Below, piece after piece: positions 44,088-53,610 of a DNA stretch of 64,000 bases. The number at the start of each line of letters is the position of its first letter. Within the stretch, counting starts at the first letter, position 1. This DNA comes from Pedobacter sp. Leaf194 (GTDB taxonomy: Bacteria; Bacteroidota; Bacteroidia; Sphingobacteriales; Sphingobacteriaceae), in assembly GCF_001423945.1 (NCBI RefSeq), contig NZ_LMPU01000010.1, forward strand, positions 1-64,000, read 5' to 3'. A program made the translations under genes and the position numbers. The notes below the pieces were generated by a model. It made no database searches. It was not told where the DNA came from and worked only from the letters and a program-made list of their open reading frames with translations.

Positions 44088-44450
44088 ATGAACCACAACG
44101 CAAAATCCATCCGACCGTTTATCGGCGCTAAAAATTTTGAAACTTCAAGAAGCTTCTACCGTGATTTAGGTTTCGAAGAAGTAACCTTGGGCGACAGCAT
44201 GTCGGTTTTCAAAAGTGGAGAAATGGCCTTTTACCTGCAAAATGCCTATGTGAAAGATTGGATAGATAATACAATGATTTTTATGGAAGTTGATGATGTT
44301 GATCGTTTTTACAATGAACTTTTAGCACTCGGTTTACCAGCCAGATACGAAAATGTGAAGCTTAGTGCAATAAAAACCGAAACCTGGGGTAAAGAATGTT
44401 TTCTGCATGACCCATCAGGAATTTTGTGGCATTTTGGCGAATTTAGTTAA
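44088..44450 (+). CDS. VOC family protein (glyoxalase/bleomycin resistance fold)
   Basis: This 120-residue protein has one vicinal-oxygen-chelate domain: FIGAKNFETSRSFYRDLGFE (about residues 11-30), AFYLQNAY, MIFMEVDDVDRFYNEL (about 64-79) and a final CFLHDPSGILWHFGEF. Metal-site residues are incomplete by eye: an E in FMEVDD and an H in LWHFGE are the candidates. Such proteins include glyoxalases, dioxygenases and drug-binding proteins, and specificity cannot be assigned. Confidence 0.8.
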   Translation: MNHNAKSIRPFIGAKNFETSRSFYRDLGFEEVTLGDSMSVFKSGEMAFYLQNAYVKDWIDNTMIFMEVDDVDRFYNELLALGLPARYENVKLSAIKTETWGKECFLHDPSGILWHFGEFS

Positions 44451-44710
44451 ATCACAGTAGGTTACCCGATATGTATCCTATGGAAAAACCATGGAACAGC
44501 TGCTAACTTCAATTACGAATAATTCTTTGAGTCGGTTAAGGCTATCTTTATACCCCACATTTACAAAAGTTGGGTAAATTACTTTGCTGACATGCGCCTG
44601 GCTGTTGTTTTTAAACACGACAAAAGCGGGCACGAAACACAATTTTCTTGTGTGAGTAAAGCGGATGGCGGGGCTGAAACCGGCCATTAAATACTGACAG
44701 TCATTTCCAA
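44451..44710. other. Gene-free stretch between the VOC gene and the gcvP terminator
   Basis: I find no gene I can support. A 69-codon minus-strand frame at 44478-44687 has no family resemblance and no promoter, and I treat it as chance. Confidence 0.4.
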
Positions 44711-44759
44711 AAAAAAAATCTGCAAGCTTTATGAAAATGCTTTCACAAAACTTGCAGAT
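44711..44759 (-). terminator. Terminator of gcvP
   Basis: ATCTGCAAG (44718-44726) pairs with CTTGCAGAT (44751-44759), with further imperfect pairing inside (GAAA with TTTC around ATGC). The minus-strand transcript ends in a run of at least eight T. Confidence 0.65.
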
Positions 44760-44841
44760 AATTTTTTAAAGAGATTACAAATCACCTTTGAACGGTAGTT
44801 GTATTTACAATACCTAACCCAACGCTTATCGTAAATTGCTT

Positions 44842-47718
44842 CTAAGGAACAATTTCTTCCAGGTAACTTTCCACCGGCGGGCAAGCACATATTAATGAGC
44901 GGTCGCCATGGCTATCGTTTACGCGGCCAACTGATGGCCAGAATTTGCGTTCTAGCACATAAGGAAGCGGAAATGCAGCGGTTTGACGGCTGTACGCATG
45001 CTCCCACTCATTTGCTGTAATAACGGCAACAGTGTGAGGGGCATTTTTTAATGGATTATCGATCTTATCGAAAGTACCGTTTTCCACTTCGGTAATTTCA
45101 TTTTTAATCGCGATTAAAGCCTCGCAAAAGCGATCTAATTCGTGCTTTGGCTCAGATTCTGTTGGCTCTACCATTAAGGTTCCTGCAACCGGAAACGAAA
45201 CCGTTGGTGCGTGGAAACCATAATCCATTAAGCGTTTTGCTATGTCGGTAACTTCTATGCCGAAAGCTTTAAAAGAGCGGCAATCCAAAATCATTTCGTG
45301 TGCGCAACGACCCTGAGCACCTGAATATAAAACCGGATAGTGTTGCTCTAAACGAGCTTTCATGTAGTTTGCATTTAAAATGGCATATTTCGTGGCATTT
45401 GTTAAGCCTTCGGCACCCATCATTGCAATGTATGCATGAGAAATAATGAGAATAGACGCCGAGCCCCAAGGTGCTGATGAAACTGCAGAAATTGATTTTC
45501 CTTTCTCGATATCGACCACGGTATGACCGGGAAGATACGGAACCAGGTGTTTAGCAACACCGATTGGGCCCATACCCGGACCACCACCGCCGTGAGGAAT
45601 ACAGAAGGTTTTATGTAAATTTAAGTGGCAAACATCGGCACCAATATTAGCCGGACTTGTTAAGCCAACCTGGGCGTTCATGTTTGCCCCATCCATGTAA
45701 ACCTGACCACCATTAGCGTGAATGGTTTCGCAAATTTCGATGATACTTTCTTCGAATACACCGTGGGTTGATGGATAAGTAACCATCAAACACGATAAAT
45801 TGTCTTTATGAAGTTCAGCTTTTGCTTTTAAGTCTTCAACATCGATGTTACCGTTTTCCAAAGATTTTACAACAACGATTTTCATATCAGCCATTGCCGC
45901 CGATGCGGGGTTTGTACCGTGAGCAGATGCAGGAATTAACGCAACATTACGGTGGAAATCACCTCTATCCTGATGATAAGCACGAATAACCATTAAACCG
46001 GCATATTCGCCCTGTGCGCCTGCATTTGGCTGCAAGCTCATTGCCGCAAAACCTGTAATTTCGCTCAACCATTTATCCAGTTCGTTAAAAACCGAGTAAT
46101 AACCTAACACCTGGTCGGCCGGAGCAAACGGGTGAACACGACCGAAGTGAGACCAGGTAACTGGGATCATTTCTGCCGTAGCGTTTAACTTCATGGTACA
46201 GCTACCCAAAGCAATCATCGAATGGCAAAGCGATAAATCTTTTGCCTCTAACGATTTTATGTAACGCAACATTTCATGTTCTGAATGGTGCGAATTAAAA
46301 ATTGGATGTTCCAGATAAGCCGACTTACGCTGTAACTCTGCCGGAATAACCGTTTCTACATTTTCTATTACTTCAAGTTGGTCTGCGGCGACAGCTTTAA
46401 CTTTTGCGAAAATTTTAGCTATTAAAGTAATATCTTCAAAAGTTGTGGTTTCATCAACTGAAATTGTAGCCACATTGCCTACATAATTTAAATTGATTTC
46501 GTTATCAACACAACCTGAATGGATACCGCCTTTTAAATCGCCTAAGTCAAAACGAATGGTATCGAAGTAAGCTGAATTTAATTGTTCGTAACCCAGGCTC
46601 TTTAAGGTTGAAGCCAGGCTGATGGCCAAACCATGTGTGCGCTCTGCAATAGCTTTCAGGCCTTTCGGACCATGATAAGCGGCGTAGAAACCAGCCATAA
46701 TTGCCAATAACGCCTGTGCTGTACAGATGTTGGAAGTGGCTTTATCTCTACGGATGTGTTGCTCACGGGTTTGCAATGCCATACGCAAGGCGTAATCTCC
46801 GTGGCTATCTATGGTAACACCTATAATACGCCCTGGAATGGAGCGCTTGTATTCATCTTTTGTTGCAAAAAATGCTGCATGTGGCCCACCAAAGCCCATC
46901 GGTATTCCGAAACGCTGCGTTGTACCTACAACAATGTCAGCGCCCCACTCGCCCGGAGGCGTTAGCAAGGTTAGGCTTAAAATATCTGCCGCAACGGTTA
47001 ACTTAATTTTCTGAGTGTGTAAGTCTGAGGCAAAGTTTCTGTAATCGAAAACTTCTCCGTTGCCTGCAGGGTATTGAACGATTGCCCCAAAGAAATCTTC
47101 TGTAGCCAGAAAATCTAGATGACTGCCAATAACCAGTTCTATGCCATAAGGATTCGCACGGGTTTTTAAAATGTCTATTGTTTGAGGAAAAACCAGTTCA
47201 GACACGAAATATTTCTTCGCCGATTGGTTTTTACGAGTGCTGTATTGCATAAACATTGCTTCTGCCGCCGCAGTACCTTCATCTAAAAGCGAAGCGTTGG
47301 CAATTTCCATTCCGGTTAAATCAATAACCATGGTTTGAAAATTTAACAGGGCCTGTAAACGGCCTTGCGCAATTTCTGCCTGATATGGCGTGTATTGAGT
47401 ATACCATCCCGGGTTCTCGAACACATTACGTAAAATTACGCCAGGCGTAATGGTATCATAATAACCCTGACCGATAAAGCTTTTAAAAACTTTATTTAAC
47501 AATGAAGTTTGTTTCAAAGCACCAAGATATTCAGTTTCTGATTTCGCTGCCGGCAAATTTAAAGGTTGCTTTAATCTAATAGCTGTTGGAACAGTTTGTT
47601 CAATTAGCTCATCAATAGAATTTACGCCAACAGTTTGCAACATTTCGGCTGTATCTGCCTCATTTGGTGCAATATGACGATTTTGAAAATCTTCCTTGTA
47701 ATGGATATTTAAGCTCAT
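44842..47718 (-). CDS. gcvP: Glycine dehydrogenase (decarboxylating), P-protein
   Basis: This 958-residue single-chain P-protein has the alpha- and beta-like halves fused. The N-terminal half has [18 protein letters not shown] (about 82-99) and [11 protein letters not shown]. The C-terminal half has [26 protein letters not shown] and the PLP-lysine motif [17 protein letters not shown] (around residue 700). It decarboxylates glycine and passes the aminomethyl group to the lipoyl H-protein (GcvH). GcvT and GcvH are not here. It has its own terminator, and a -7 box 25 bases upstream (47744-47751). Confidence 0.97.
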   Translation of the reverse strand: MSLNIHYKEDFQNRHIAPNEADTAEMLQTVGVNSIDELIEQTVPTAIRLKQPLNLPAAKSETEYLGALKQTSLLNKVFKSFIGQGYYDTITPGVILRNVFENPGWYTQYTPYQAEIAQGRLQALLNFQTMVIDLTGMEIANASLLDEGTAAAEAMFMQYSTRKNQSAKKYFVSELVFPQTIDILKTRANPYGIELVIGSHLDFLATEDFFGAIVQYPAGNGEVFDYRNFASDLHTQKIKLTVAADILSLTLLTPPGEWGADIVVGTTQRFGIPMGFGGPHAAFFATKDEYKRSIPGRIIGVTIDSHGDYALRMALQTREQHIRRDKATSNICTAQALLAIMAGFYAAYHGPKGLKAIAERTHGLAISLASTLKSLGYEQLNSAYFDTIRFDLGDLKGGIHSGCVDNEINLNYVGNVATISVDETTTFEDITLIAKIFAKVKAVAADQLEVIENVETVIPAELQRKSAYLEHPIFNSHHSEHEMLRYIKSLEAKDLSLCHSMIALGSCTMKLNATAEMIPVTWSHFGRVHPFAPADQVLGYYSVFNELDKWLSEITGFAAMSLQPNAGAQGEYAGLMVIRAYHQDRGDFHRNVALIPASAHGTNPASAAMADMKIVVVKSLENGNIDVEDLKAKAELHKDNLSCLMVTYPSTHGVFEESIIEICETIHANGGQVYMDGANMNAQVGLTSPANIGADVCHLNLHKTFCIPHGGGGPGMGPIGVAKHLVPYLPGHTVVDIEKGKSISAVSSAPWGSASILIISHAYIAMMGAEGLTNATKYAILNANYMKARLEQHYPVLYSGAQGRCAHEMILDCRSFKAFGIEVTDIAKRLMDYGFHAPTVSFPVAGTLMVEPTESEPKHELDRFCEALIAIKNEITEVENGTFDKIDNPLKNAPHTVAVITANEWEHAYSRQTAAFPLPYVLERKFWPSVGRVNDSHGDRSLICACPPVESYLEEIVP

Positions 47719-48025
47719 GCGGTTATGAATAATAAATTTGCTGCAAAGGTAGCAAAAACGATGCTGTATTTCGCTATCAGGCAGTGTAAAAAAGGTGTCT
47801 TATTTAGTGCAAATAGCTATAAAGCAGGCACACTTTATTAACAACGATGATGACAAACGTTTGTCTAGTTTGGCATGAATTTCGTTTATTTGGAATGCAG
47901 TACTTTTACAAAAATAAAATTTGTTCACGAAGCTGTTATGCGGCGGGTAAACTCGAATTTCCATTTTTTGCGAAGACACAGGATTTTTAAAGTTTTCCTA
48001 CCTTTGAATAAACAATACATTTTAA
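47719..48025. other. Divergent intergenic region of gcvP and the unknown 283-residue gene
   Basis: On the minus strand TACCTTTG (47744-47751) is a full -7 match for gcvP, 25 bases before its ATG; no -33 TTG is evident. I see no glycine riboswitch-like paired elements. The right half should hold the promoter of the plus-strand gene, but none stands out. Confidence 0.45.
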
Positions 48026-48877
48026 ATGTCAAGATCAAAAAATAACGTTGCCATTTTAGTTCAGGCCTGCGACCGTTACAAATTTCTATACGAAGGTTTT
48101 GATCATTTCTTCTCCGAACACTGGGATTTTAAAATTCCGGGGCAATATTATTTTGCTACCGAAGAACTAGATGTTAAGATAAGTGGTTTTGAAAACATAA
48201 AATCGGGTAACGGAGCCTGGGCCGATCGACTTTCTTATCTGTTAAATACTCAAATTAAGGAAGATTATATTCTCTACTTCCAGGAAGATATGTGGCTTAG
48301 CAAACCGGTAAACCGCAGCTTTTTTACTCAGCTTTTTGATTTAGCGGAAGAAAACAACTGGAAGCATGTGAAACTTCATAGCTCGACCGTTTACAAAACG
48401 AAACCAACAGAGCTGTTTATTGATGGGTTTAATGTTGCAGAAATCGACAATAAAAAATCTGAGTTCTTAATGTCGCATCAGGTTACGCTCTGGAAAAAAG
48501 ATTATTTGCTGGCACAACTTTACAAAAACGAGCACCCGTGGCGAAACGAAAGACGGGCCACAAAAAGACTGAAAAAGCTAAATCCTCAAATTTTTCACAT
48601 CGATTACTTTGCAGAAAACAGCTGCGCAGAAATAAATGAAAATCAGCAGCCGAAATCGAGAAGCGAATATCACGCAGTTTCTTTTAACAGCACGCTCAAT
48701 TTCAATGTAGTACACTATATAAAAATCCTCAGTAAGGGGAAAGCTGCACAGAAAAAGTATGCTGAAGAACTACAAGATCACTACGATAATAACTTAACTC
48801 ACGATGGCAAACCCAAAGCGAAAAAGGAAGATATCTTCAAGAGATTTAAAAATTGGTTTGTTAAGAAAAAAGCTTAA
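48026..48877 (+). CDS. Unknown protein, possibly glycosyltransferase-like
   Basis: I do not recognise a named family. The 283-residue product begins NVAILVQACDRYKFLYEGFD (about 7-26), like the first strand and helix of a GT-A fold. EDYILYFQEDMWLSKPVN (about 78-95) has an acidic EDMW where glycosyltransferases have DxD. SEFLMSHQVTLWKKDYLLAQ (about 145-164) recalls acceptor-side segments of capsule-type transferases. The C-terminus is Lys-rich. There is no signal peptide. A cytoplasmic glycosyltransferase acting on a surface polymer is a guess from these features. Confidence 0.55.
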   Translation: MSRSKNNVAILVQACDRYKFLYEGFDHFFSEHWDFKIPGQYYFATEELDVKISGFENIKSGNGAWADRLSYLLNTQIKEDYILYFQEDMWLSKPVNRSFFTQLFDLAEENNWKHVKLHSSTVYKTKPTELFIDGFNVAEIDNKKSEFLMSHQVTLWKKDYLLAQLYKNEHPWRNERRATKRLKKLNPQIFHIDYFAENSCAEINENQQPKSRSEYHAVSFNSTLNFNVVHYIKILSKGKAAQKKYAEELQDHYDNNLTHDGKPKAKKEDIFKRFKNWFVKKKA

Positions 48878-48897
48878 AACCGGTTTCATGGTTTACG

Positions 48898-49461
48898 CTA
48901 CTTCTGTACTTTCCAGCCTTCATCCTTACTCAATTTAAGTTTATAGGTTTTGGTAATAAAATTGCTGTTTTCACTCGCATCTTTATCAAATGGGGCAAAA
49001 TCCGTATTCACCTTTTTTAGTGATACCGTTACTTTGGCAGTACTCGAATTGACCTGCGAGAAATCGACTGGCTTTTCATCAGATAGTACGTATTCTACAA
49101 CCTTAACGGTTGCTTTATCTTCATCTTGTTTCAAAACTAAAGGACTCGCCTTTTCTGTAAGCGTAATCTGATAAACAAAACTGCTGTCTTTTGATAAAAA
49201 CTTTTTATTAGCCTCTTTTAAGGTAAGAGAAACCATGCCCTTACGCTCTAAAATTTTATATTTTGCCAGTGTTATCTTATCGCTTTTGCTACTGAATTTG
49301 ATTTCGCCGAAGTTGAAACGGGTCGTTTTATACTCTGGATTTGCCGTTAAAAATTCTGTAATCACCGAACCGGCTTCATCCTGATTGATGGTGGTTTTGG
49401 TTTTGCATCCGGCGAAGCCGATAAAAAGAACTGCTAAAATATAAATGGTTAATTTTTTCAT
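48898..49461 (-). CDS. Putative lipoprotein of unknown function
   Basis: The true start is the ATG at 49461, which gives a lipoprotein signal (MKKLTIYILAVLFIGFAGC, Cys19). A longer frame to 49542 would put 27 polar residues in front of the signal. The mature part of about 168 residues is mostly predicted beta strands and Lys-rich, with SVITEFLTANPEYKTTRFNF (about 33-52). No family is recognised. It is likely attached to a periplasmic membrane face or exported to the surface. Confidence 0.65.
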   Translation of the reverse strand: MKKLTIYILAVLFIGFAGCKTKTTINQDEAGSVITEFLTANPEYKTTRFNFGEIKFSSKSDKITLAKYKILERKGMVSLTLKEANKKFLSKDSSFVYQITLTEKASPLVLKQDEDKATVKVVEYVLSDEKPVDFSQVNSSTAKVTVSLKKVNTDFAPFDKDASENSNFITKTYKLKLSKDEGWKVQK

Positions 49462-49571
49462 GTTTATAGATTTTTGCTTTTTAAAGGTATTTATTTTTTT
49501 TAACAGTCTGAGGGTGGAACGCTGAAAGTTGGGTGAGTACAAAAAAAATCCAATAAAGAAGCGGTTTAGAC

Positions 49572-50477
49572 TTATAAGCTTTTACTTGATGTCCTTTTCA
49601 AATATTTTAGATTTGGAAGAACCATTGCTGACAGAATTATGCATACGCCAACCCATCGCAAAAAAGAAACTTCTTCTTGCAAAACAAATCCTGCCATCAT
49701 AACGGCCACCGGTAATTCTGCAGCACTTAAAATGGAACTTAGTGCCGTACCAATTTTAGGAACGCCCTCGGCATAAAACAATGGAGGAATTACGGTTCCG
49801 AAAACGGAAATAATCAAGCCCCACTTAAGCAAACTTCCGTTTAATGCTCCATTGAATAGAAACACAGGCGGAAAAATGATGAAAATTAAAATGCAGGCGC
49901 CCGAAATCATCAATGCACTTTTCTTAAGCGCAGGATATTCATTTCCGATTTTTCCGCTTAGCATTAAAAAGCCAGCATAACAAATCGCAGCAAGTAATCC
50001 GAACGAGATTCCCCTCAAATTAAGATTTGAGATAGAGGTTTCGACCATACCACTTGCCAAAACTGTTCCTGCTAAAACCAGGAGGATTGCAAAAAATTGC
50101 AAACCTGAAGGTTTCTTTTTATAAATTAAAAACTCTAGTAAAATGCTCATCCAAATAAATTGCATTAACAAAATAATGGCTACCGAATTTGGCACGAGTT
50201 TAACGCACTGGTAATAAAAAATTGAAACCAGACCTGTACAGGAACCTGCGAGAATCATTTTCCACCAGGGGGTAATAAACTTGATTTGTTTGGATTGGTA
50301 TGTGGTCGTTCTGCTTTGCAAAAAGAACAAAACCCAAAGGATTACTGCGCCGAAAAAAGCTTGCGCACCAGTTACATCACCCAGGGTGTAGCCATCATGA
50401 TAAGCGAGTTTTACAAAAGTAGATAAGATACCGAAGCTACAGGCACCGAAAAAGACAAGGAGAATTCCTTTTAACAT
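49572..50477 (-). CDS. EamA (DMT) family transporter
   Basis: This 301-residue protein has ten predicted transmembrane helices in two EamA repeats (about residues 1-140 and 150-290). FFGACSFGILSTFVKLAY (about 9-26) and the second repeat GISFGLLAAICYAGFLMLSG (about 155-174) show the duplication. AELPVAVMMAGFVLQEEVS (about 257-275) is the typical last-but-one motif. It likely exports or imports small metabolites; the substrate is unknown. It lies downstream of pdxJ on the same strand with a 138-base gap. Confidence 0.85.
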   Translation of the reverse strand: MLKGILLVFFGACSFGILSTFVKLAYHDGYTLGDVTGAQAFFGAVILWVLFFLQSRTTTYQSKQIKFITPWWKMILAGSCTGLVSIFYYQCVKLVPNSVAIILLMQFIWMSILLEFLIYKKKPSGLQFFAILLVLAGTVLASGMVETSISNLNLRGISFGLLAAICYAGFLMLSGKIGNEYPALKKSALMISGACILIFIIFPPVFLFNGALNGSLLKWGLIISVFGTVIPPLFYAEGVPKIGTALSSILSAAELPVAVMMAGFVLQEEVSFLRWVGVCIILSAMVLPNLKYLKRTSSKSL

Positions 50478-50615
50478 TAATATATAGTTTCAATTAATTA
50501 GTTTCATGTTAAAGACATGGGCTTTTGTATCTGAGCATGAAAACATCAATAATCAGACAATTAACGCAACTGTTTAGTGTGGCGGTTTTAGCGTTTTGCT
50601 TTAATAATAAAGCAT

Positions 50616-51332
50616 TTAGGCAAGCTGTTGCAAATATTTTTTAATGGTTGTTTCGAGGCCTAAATAAAGTGCGTCACTAATTAAGGCATGACCAATGGAA
50701 ACTTCGAGCAAACCCGGAATGCTTTGCGCAAAGTAATGCAGGTTATGCAAATCCAAATCATGACCAGCATTGATGCCTAGTTTTAGGCGGTTTGCGTGGT
50801 GGGCTGCAGCAACATAATTTACGATAGCTTTTTCTCTATCTGCATAATAATTGTGTGCATAAGCTTCGGTGTATAACTCTATTCTATCTGTTCCGGTTTC
50901 GGCAGCTCCTTCAACCATTTCAACAATCGGATCGACAAAAATAGAGACACGAATGCCTTCCTTCTGGAAAACCGAAACCATTTCTTTCAGGTAATCTTTA
51001 TGCTTTATGGTATCCCACCCATGATTTGAAGTAATTTGCCCTTCTGCATCTGGCACCAAAGTAACCTGAGCAGGTTTGTTGGTCAAAACTAAATCGACAA
51101 ATTTATCCTCTTTACAATTCCCTTCTATGTTAAATTCTGTTGAAATTGCGGCTTTCAAATCGTAAACATCCTGATAACGAATATGACGCTCATCAGGCCG
51201 CGGATGCACCGTAATGCCCTGTGCCCCGAAGGCTTCGCAATCCAATGCAACTTTAACTAAATCAGGATTATTACCACCGCGACTGTTGCGCAATGTGGCA
51301 ATTTTATTGATGTTAACAGATAACTTTGTCAT
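50616..51332 (-). CDS. pdxJ: Pyridoxine 5'-phosphate synthase
   Basis: This 238-residue TIM-barrel enzyme opens with [20 protein letters not shown] (about 4-23), the PdxJ hallmark. [17 protein letters not shown] (about 40-56), [18 protein letters not shown] (about 90-107) and [13 protein letters not shown] (about 187-199) follow. It condenses 1-deoxyxylulose 5-phosphate with aminoacetone phosphate to pyridoxine 5'-phosphate. A -7 element ends only 4 bases before the ATG, suggesting a leaderless transcript. Confidence 0.95.
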   Translation of the reverse strand: MTKLSVNINKIATLRNSRGGNNPDLVKVALDCEAFGAQGITVHPRPDERHIRYQDVYDLKAAISTEFNIEGNCKEDKFVDLVLTNKPAQVTLVPDAEGQITSNHGWDTIKHKDYLKEMVSVFQKEGIRVSIFVDPIVEMVEGAAETGTDRIELYTEAYAHNYYADREKAIVNYVAAAHHANRLKLGINAGHDLDLHNLHYFAQSIPGLLEVSIGHALISDALYLGLETTIKKYLQQLA

Positions 51333-51336
51333 GCTT

Positions 51337-51344
51337 CAAAGATA
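51337..51344 (-). promoter_or_regulatory. -7 element immediately before pdxJ
   Basis: The minus strand reads TATCTTTG with only 4 bases (AAGC) to the ATG at 51332. If used, the mRNA would start essentially at the start codon. No -33 TTG was found at 18-21 bases. Confidence 0.4.
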
Positions 51345-51416
51345 AGACTTTGCCTTTGTTAATCGGAAACCATAAATAAAATTGACTTTTTTTTGCTCAT
51401 ATTTGCTTAAAGCAAT

Positions 51417-53057
51417 ATGAATTTAAAGGATACTACACTATATAAATTTTTAATCGTTTTACTCGTACTCGCGAGCATTCCCGCACTTTTTGGGGGCGTA
51501 ATGGAACCCGACGGCGCACTTTACGCATCGATGTCTAAAAATATAATTCTTTTTAGAGATTGGTTTAATTTGTATGGTCGCGGGGCCGATTGGTTGGATA
51601 AACCACACCTTACGTTTTGGATTTCTGCAGCATCATTCAAGATTTTTGGCATTTCATCCTTTGCTTACAAGCTTCCATCCTTTCTTTTCGGCCTGCTTGG
51701 GGCATGGTACCTTTATAAGTTAGCTAAAGATATTTACGGTGACAAAACAGGCATCATCAGCGCATTAATCTTTTTAAGTGCGCTACATATTATTACGTCA
51801 ACTTTCGATGTGCGTGCCGAAATTTACATTACTACATTTACGCTTGCATCGATATACCATTTTTATAAAGCGCATCATTATTCTTTCTGGCATGTCGTGG
51901 CAGGAGCCTTTTTTGCCGCCTGTGCAATTCTAATTAAAGGCATTTTTGTGCTCATTCCGGTGTTTGCCGGCTTTATTATTTACTGGTTGCTAACCAAACA
52001 ATACAAGCAACTGCTAAATCCGAAATGGTACATTGCTATCGTTCTAATCTTTGTTTTTATCACGCCAGAATTATACGCACTTTATAATCAATTTGATTTA
52101 CACCCAGAAAAGGTCGTTTTCGGAAGAACTGGTGTTTCGGGCCTGAAATTTTTCTTTTGGGATAGCCAGTTTGGCCGTTTTTTTAACAACGGACCAATAA
52201 AGGGGAAAGGTGATGTTTCCTTTTTTCTACACACAACACTTTGGGCATTCTTACCCTGGTCGGTATTGTTTTATGCAGCAGTTATAAATCTTTTTAAATG
52301 GAAAAACCGAAACAACCTAGCGCCAGAAAGTATTATTATCTGGGCAAGCGCAGCCGTCACTTTCCTAATTTTCTCACTTTCTAAGTTTCAGTTGCCTCAT
52401 TACATATTAATTATCTTTCCTCAATTTTCTATAATAACCGCTTTATTCCTTCAAAAACTTGATGGTAAAACACTCAAAGCTTTTCTTATTACTCAGAATA
52501 TAATACTTGGAATAGTTCTGAGTCTGCTTCTAACCATCTGGTTCTTTTTCGGTTTCGAAAATTCGACAATAGTTATGTTCGTCATTCTCGCCGGTGCCAT
52601 CTTCACATTTACTTATGTTAGAGGGCAGGAAGTAAAAACCCTAATTGGTCGCAGCGCAGCGGTTTCAATTACGCTGGCCTTATTTCTTTTTATTTTTTTT
52701 TATCCCGCGGTATTGAAGTATCAGTCTGGCATGCAGGCCGGCAACTGGCTTAAAGAAAATTACCCTAGGGCTAAACCTGCTGTATTAAATTACATTGATG
52801 CTTTTTCTTTCGATTTCTATGCGCCAGGCGAAGTAAAATACCTCCACAATTATGCCGATTTGGACAAGACGAAAAATCTGAAAGATTTGGTTATTTACGT
52901 CTCCGAAGCAGAGTTACCCAAGCTGCGAAGTGATTATCGTGCGGAAGTACTGAAAAAGTTTGAATATTTTCACATCACAAAACTAACGGGTAAGTTTTTG
53001 AATGCTAAAACCCGCAAAGAGGTTTTAGAGCATTTCTATTTGGTTAAGCTACATTAG
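51417..53057 (+). CDS. ArnT/PMT-like membrane glycosyltransferase (GT39/GT83 fold)
   Basis: This 546-residue protein has about a dozen transmembrane helices. The first periplasmic loop carries the acidic catalytic motif in GGVMEPDGALYASMSKNI (about 23-40), followed by WLDKPHLTFWISAASFKIFG (about 60-79), which matches ArnT and PMT family enzymes. A soluble C-terminal part begins near residue 440. These enzymes move a sugar from a polyprenyl phosphate carrier to lipid A or protein on the periplasmic side. The gtrA-like gene starts 1 base after its stop codon, so the pair likely acts together. Confidence 0.88.
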   Translation: MNLKDTTLYKFLIVLLVLASIPALFGGVMEPDGALYASMSKNIILFRDWFNLYGRGADWLDKPHLTFWISAASFKIFGISSFAYKLPSFLFGLLGAWYLYKLAKDIYGDKTGIISALIFLSALHIITSTFDVRAEIYITTFTLASIYHFYKAHHYSFWHVVAGAFFAACAILIKGIFVLIPVFAGFIIYWLLTKQYKQLLNPKWYIAIVLIFVFITPELYALYNQFDLHPEKVVFGRTGVSGLKFFFWDSQFGRFFNNGPIKGKGDVSFFLHTTLWAFLPWSVLFYAAVINLFKWKNRNNLAPESIIIWASAAVTFLIFSLSKFQLPHYILIIFPQFSIITALFLQKLDGKTLKAFLITQNIILGIVLSLLLTIWFFFGFENSTIVMFVILAGAIFTFTYVRGQEVKTLIGRSAAVSITLALFLFIFFYPAVLKYQSGMQAGNWLKENYPRAKPAVLNYIDAFSFDFYAPGEVKYLHNYADLDKTKNLKDLVIYVSEAELPKLRSDYRAEVLKKFEYFHITKLTGKFLNAKTRKEVLEHFYLVKLH

Positions 53058-53058
53058 C

Positions 53059-53439
53059 ATGGACTTATTTTTTCGCATAATAAAATTCGGTTTAACAGGC
53101 TTGCTGGGCATGGCAATTGATTTTGGCGCAACCTGGCTTTTTAAAGAAAAAATTAAAATTGATAAGTATATCTCAAACGCAATTGGTTTTAGCCTTGCAG
53201 TAACTAATAACTACCTGATAAACCGAGTATGGACTTTCCAAAGCACCAACACACATTGGGGCACAGAGTTTAGCAAATTTCTGATGGTAAGTTTAATAGG
53301 ACTGGCACTTAATACTTTTATTATTTACCTTTTTCATCAACGCAAAAACGGAACGAACTTTTATGTAGCAAAATTTTTTGCAATCGTAATTGTGTTTATC
53401 TGGAATTTCCTGGCTAATATGATGTTTACTTTTAAGTAA
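53059..53439 (+). CDS. GtrA family membrane protein
   Basis: This 126-residue protein has four predicted helices and GtrA landmarks: FGLTGLLGMAIDFGATWLFK (about 10-29), AIGFSLAVTNNYLINRVWTF (about 41-60) and a terminal VIVFIWNFLANMMFTFK. GtrA proteins are thought to flip or support polyprenyl-phosphate-linked sugars across the inner membrane. Its stop overlaps by 8 bases the convergent end of a 40-residue membrane-peptide gene. It is surely co-transcribed with the ArnT-like gene upstream. Confidence 0.88.
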   Translation: MDLFFRIIKFGLTGLLGMAIDFGATWLFKEKIKIDKYISNAIGFSLAVTNNYLINRVWTFQSTNTHWGTEFSKFLMVSLIGLALNTFIIYLFHQRKNGTNFYVAKFFAIVIVFIWNFLANMMFTFK

Positions 53440-53554
53440 CGTTTTTCCCGATAAAATAGAACACAACAAGCCAGATTATTCCCTTTATCAGGAAAAATAA
53501 AAACCCAGCTAATCCAACCCGCTTAAACCATAATTTTACTTTTTCTTTGTTCAT
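53432..53554 (-). CDS. Small 40-residue single-pass membrane protein
   Basis: An ATG at 53554 opens a 40-codon frame that ends with TAA at 53432-53434. The product starts MNKEKVKLWFKRVG, which is basic, and continues with one hydrophobic helix, LAGFLFFLIKGIIWLVVFYFIG (residues 15-36). The positive-inside rule places the N-terminus in the cytoplasm. Such a sharply bipartite composition is unlikely by chance. To my recollection similar short proteins occur in related genomes. It overlaps the end of the gtrA-like gene by 8 bases in convergent orientation. Function is unknown. Confidence 0.6.
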   Translation of the reverse strand: MNKEKVKLWFKRVGLAGFLFFLIKGIIWLVVFYFIGKNVT

Positions 53555-53610
53555 GGCGCTGATGTAAAGATAACGGATTTGAACTAAATTAGAAAGATTT
53601 TAAATAAGGA

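Noticed and set aside
44478..44687. 69-codon minus-strand frame between the VOC gene and gcvP
   Set aside because: No family resemblance, odd composition with no clear domain, and no promoter.
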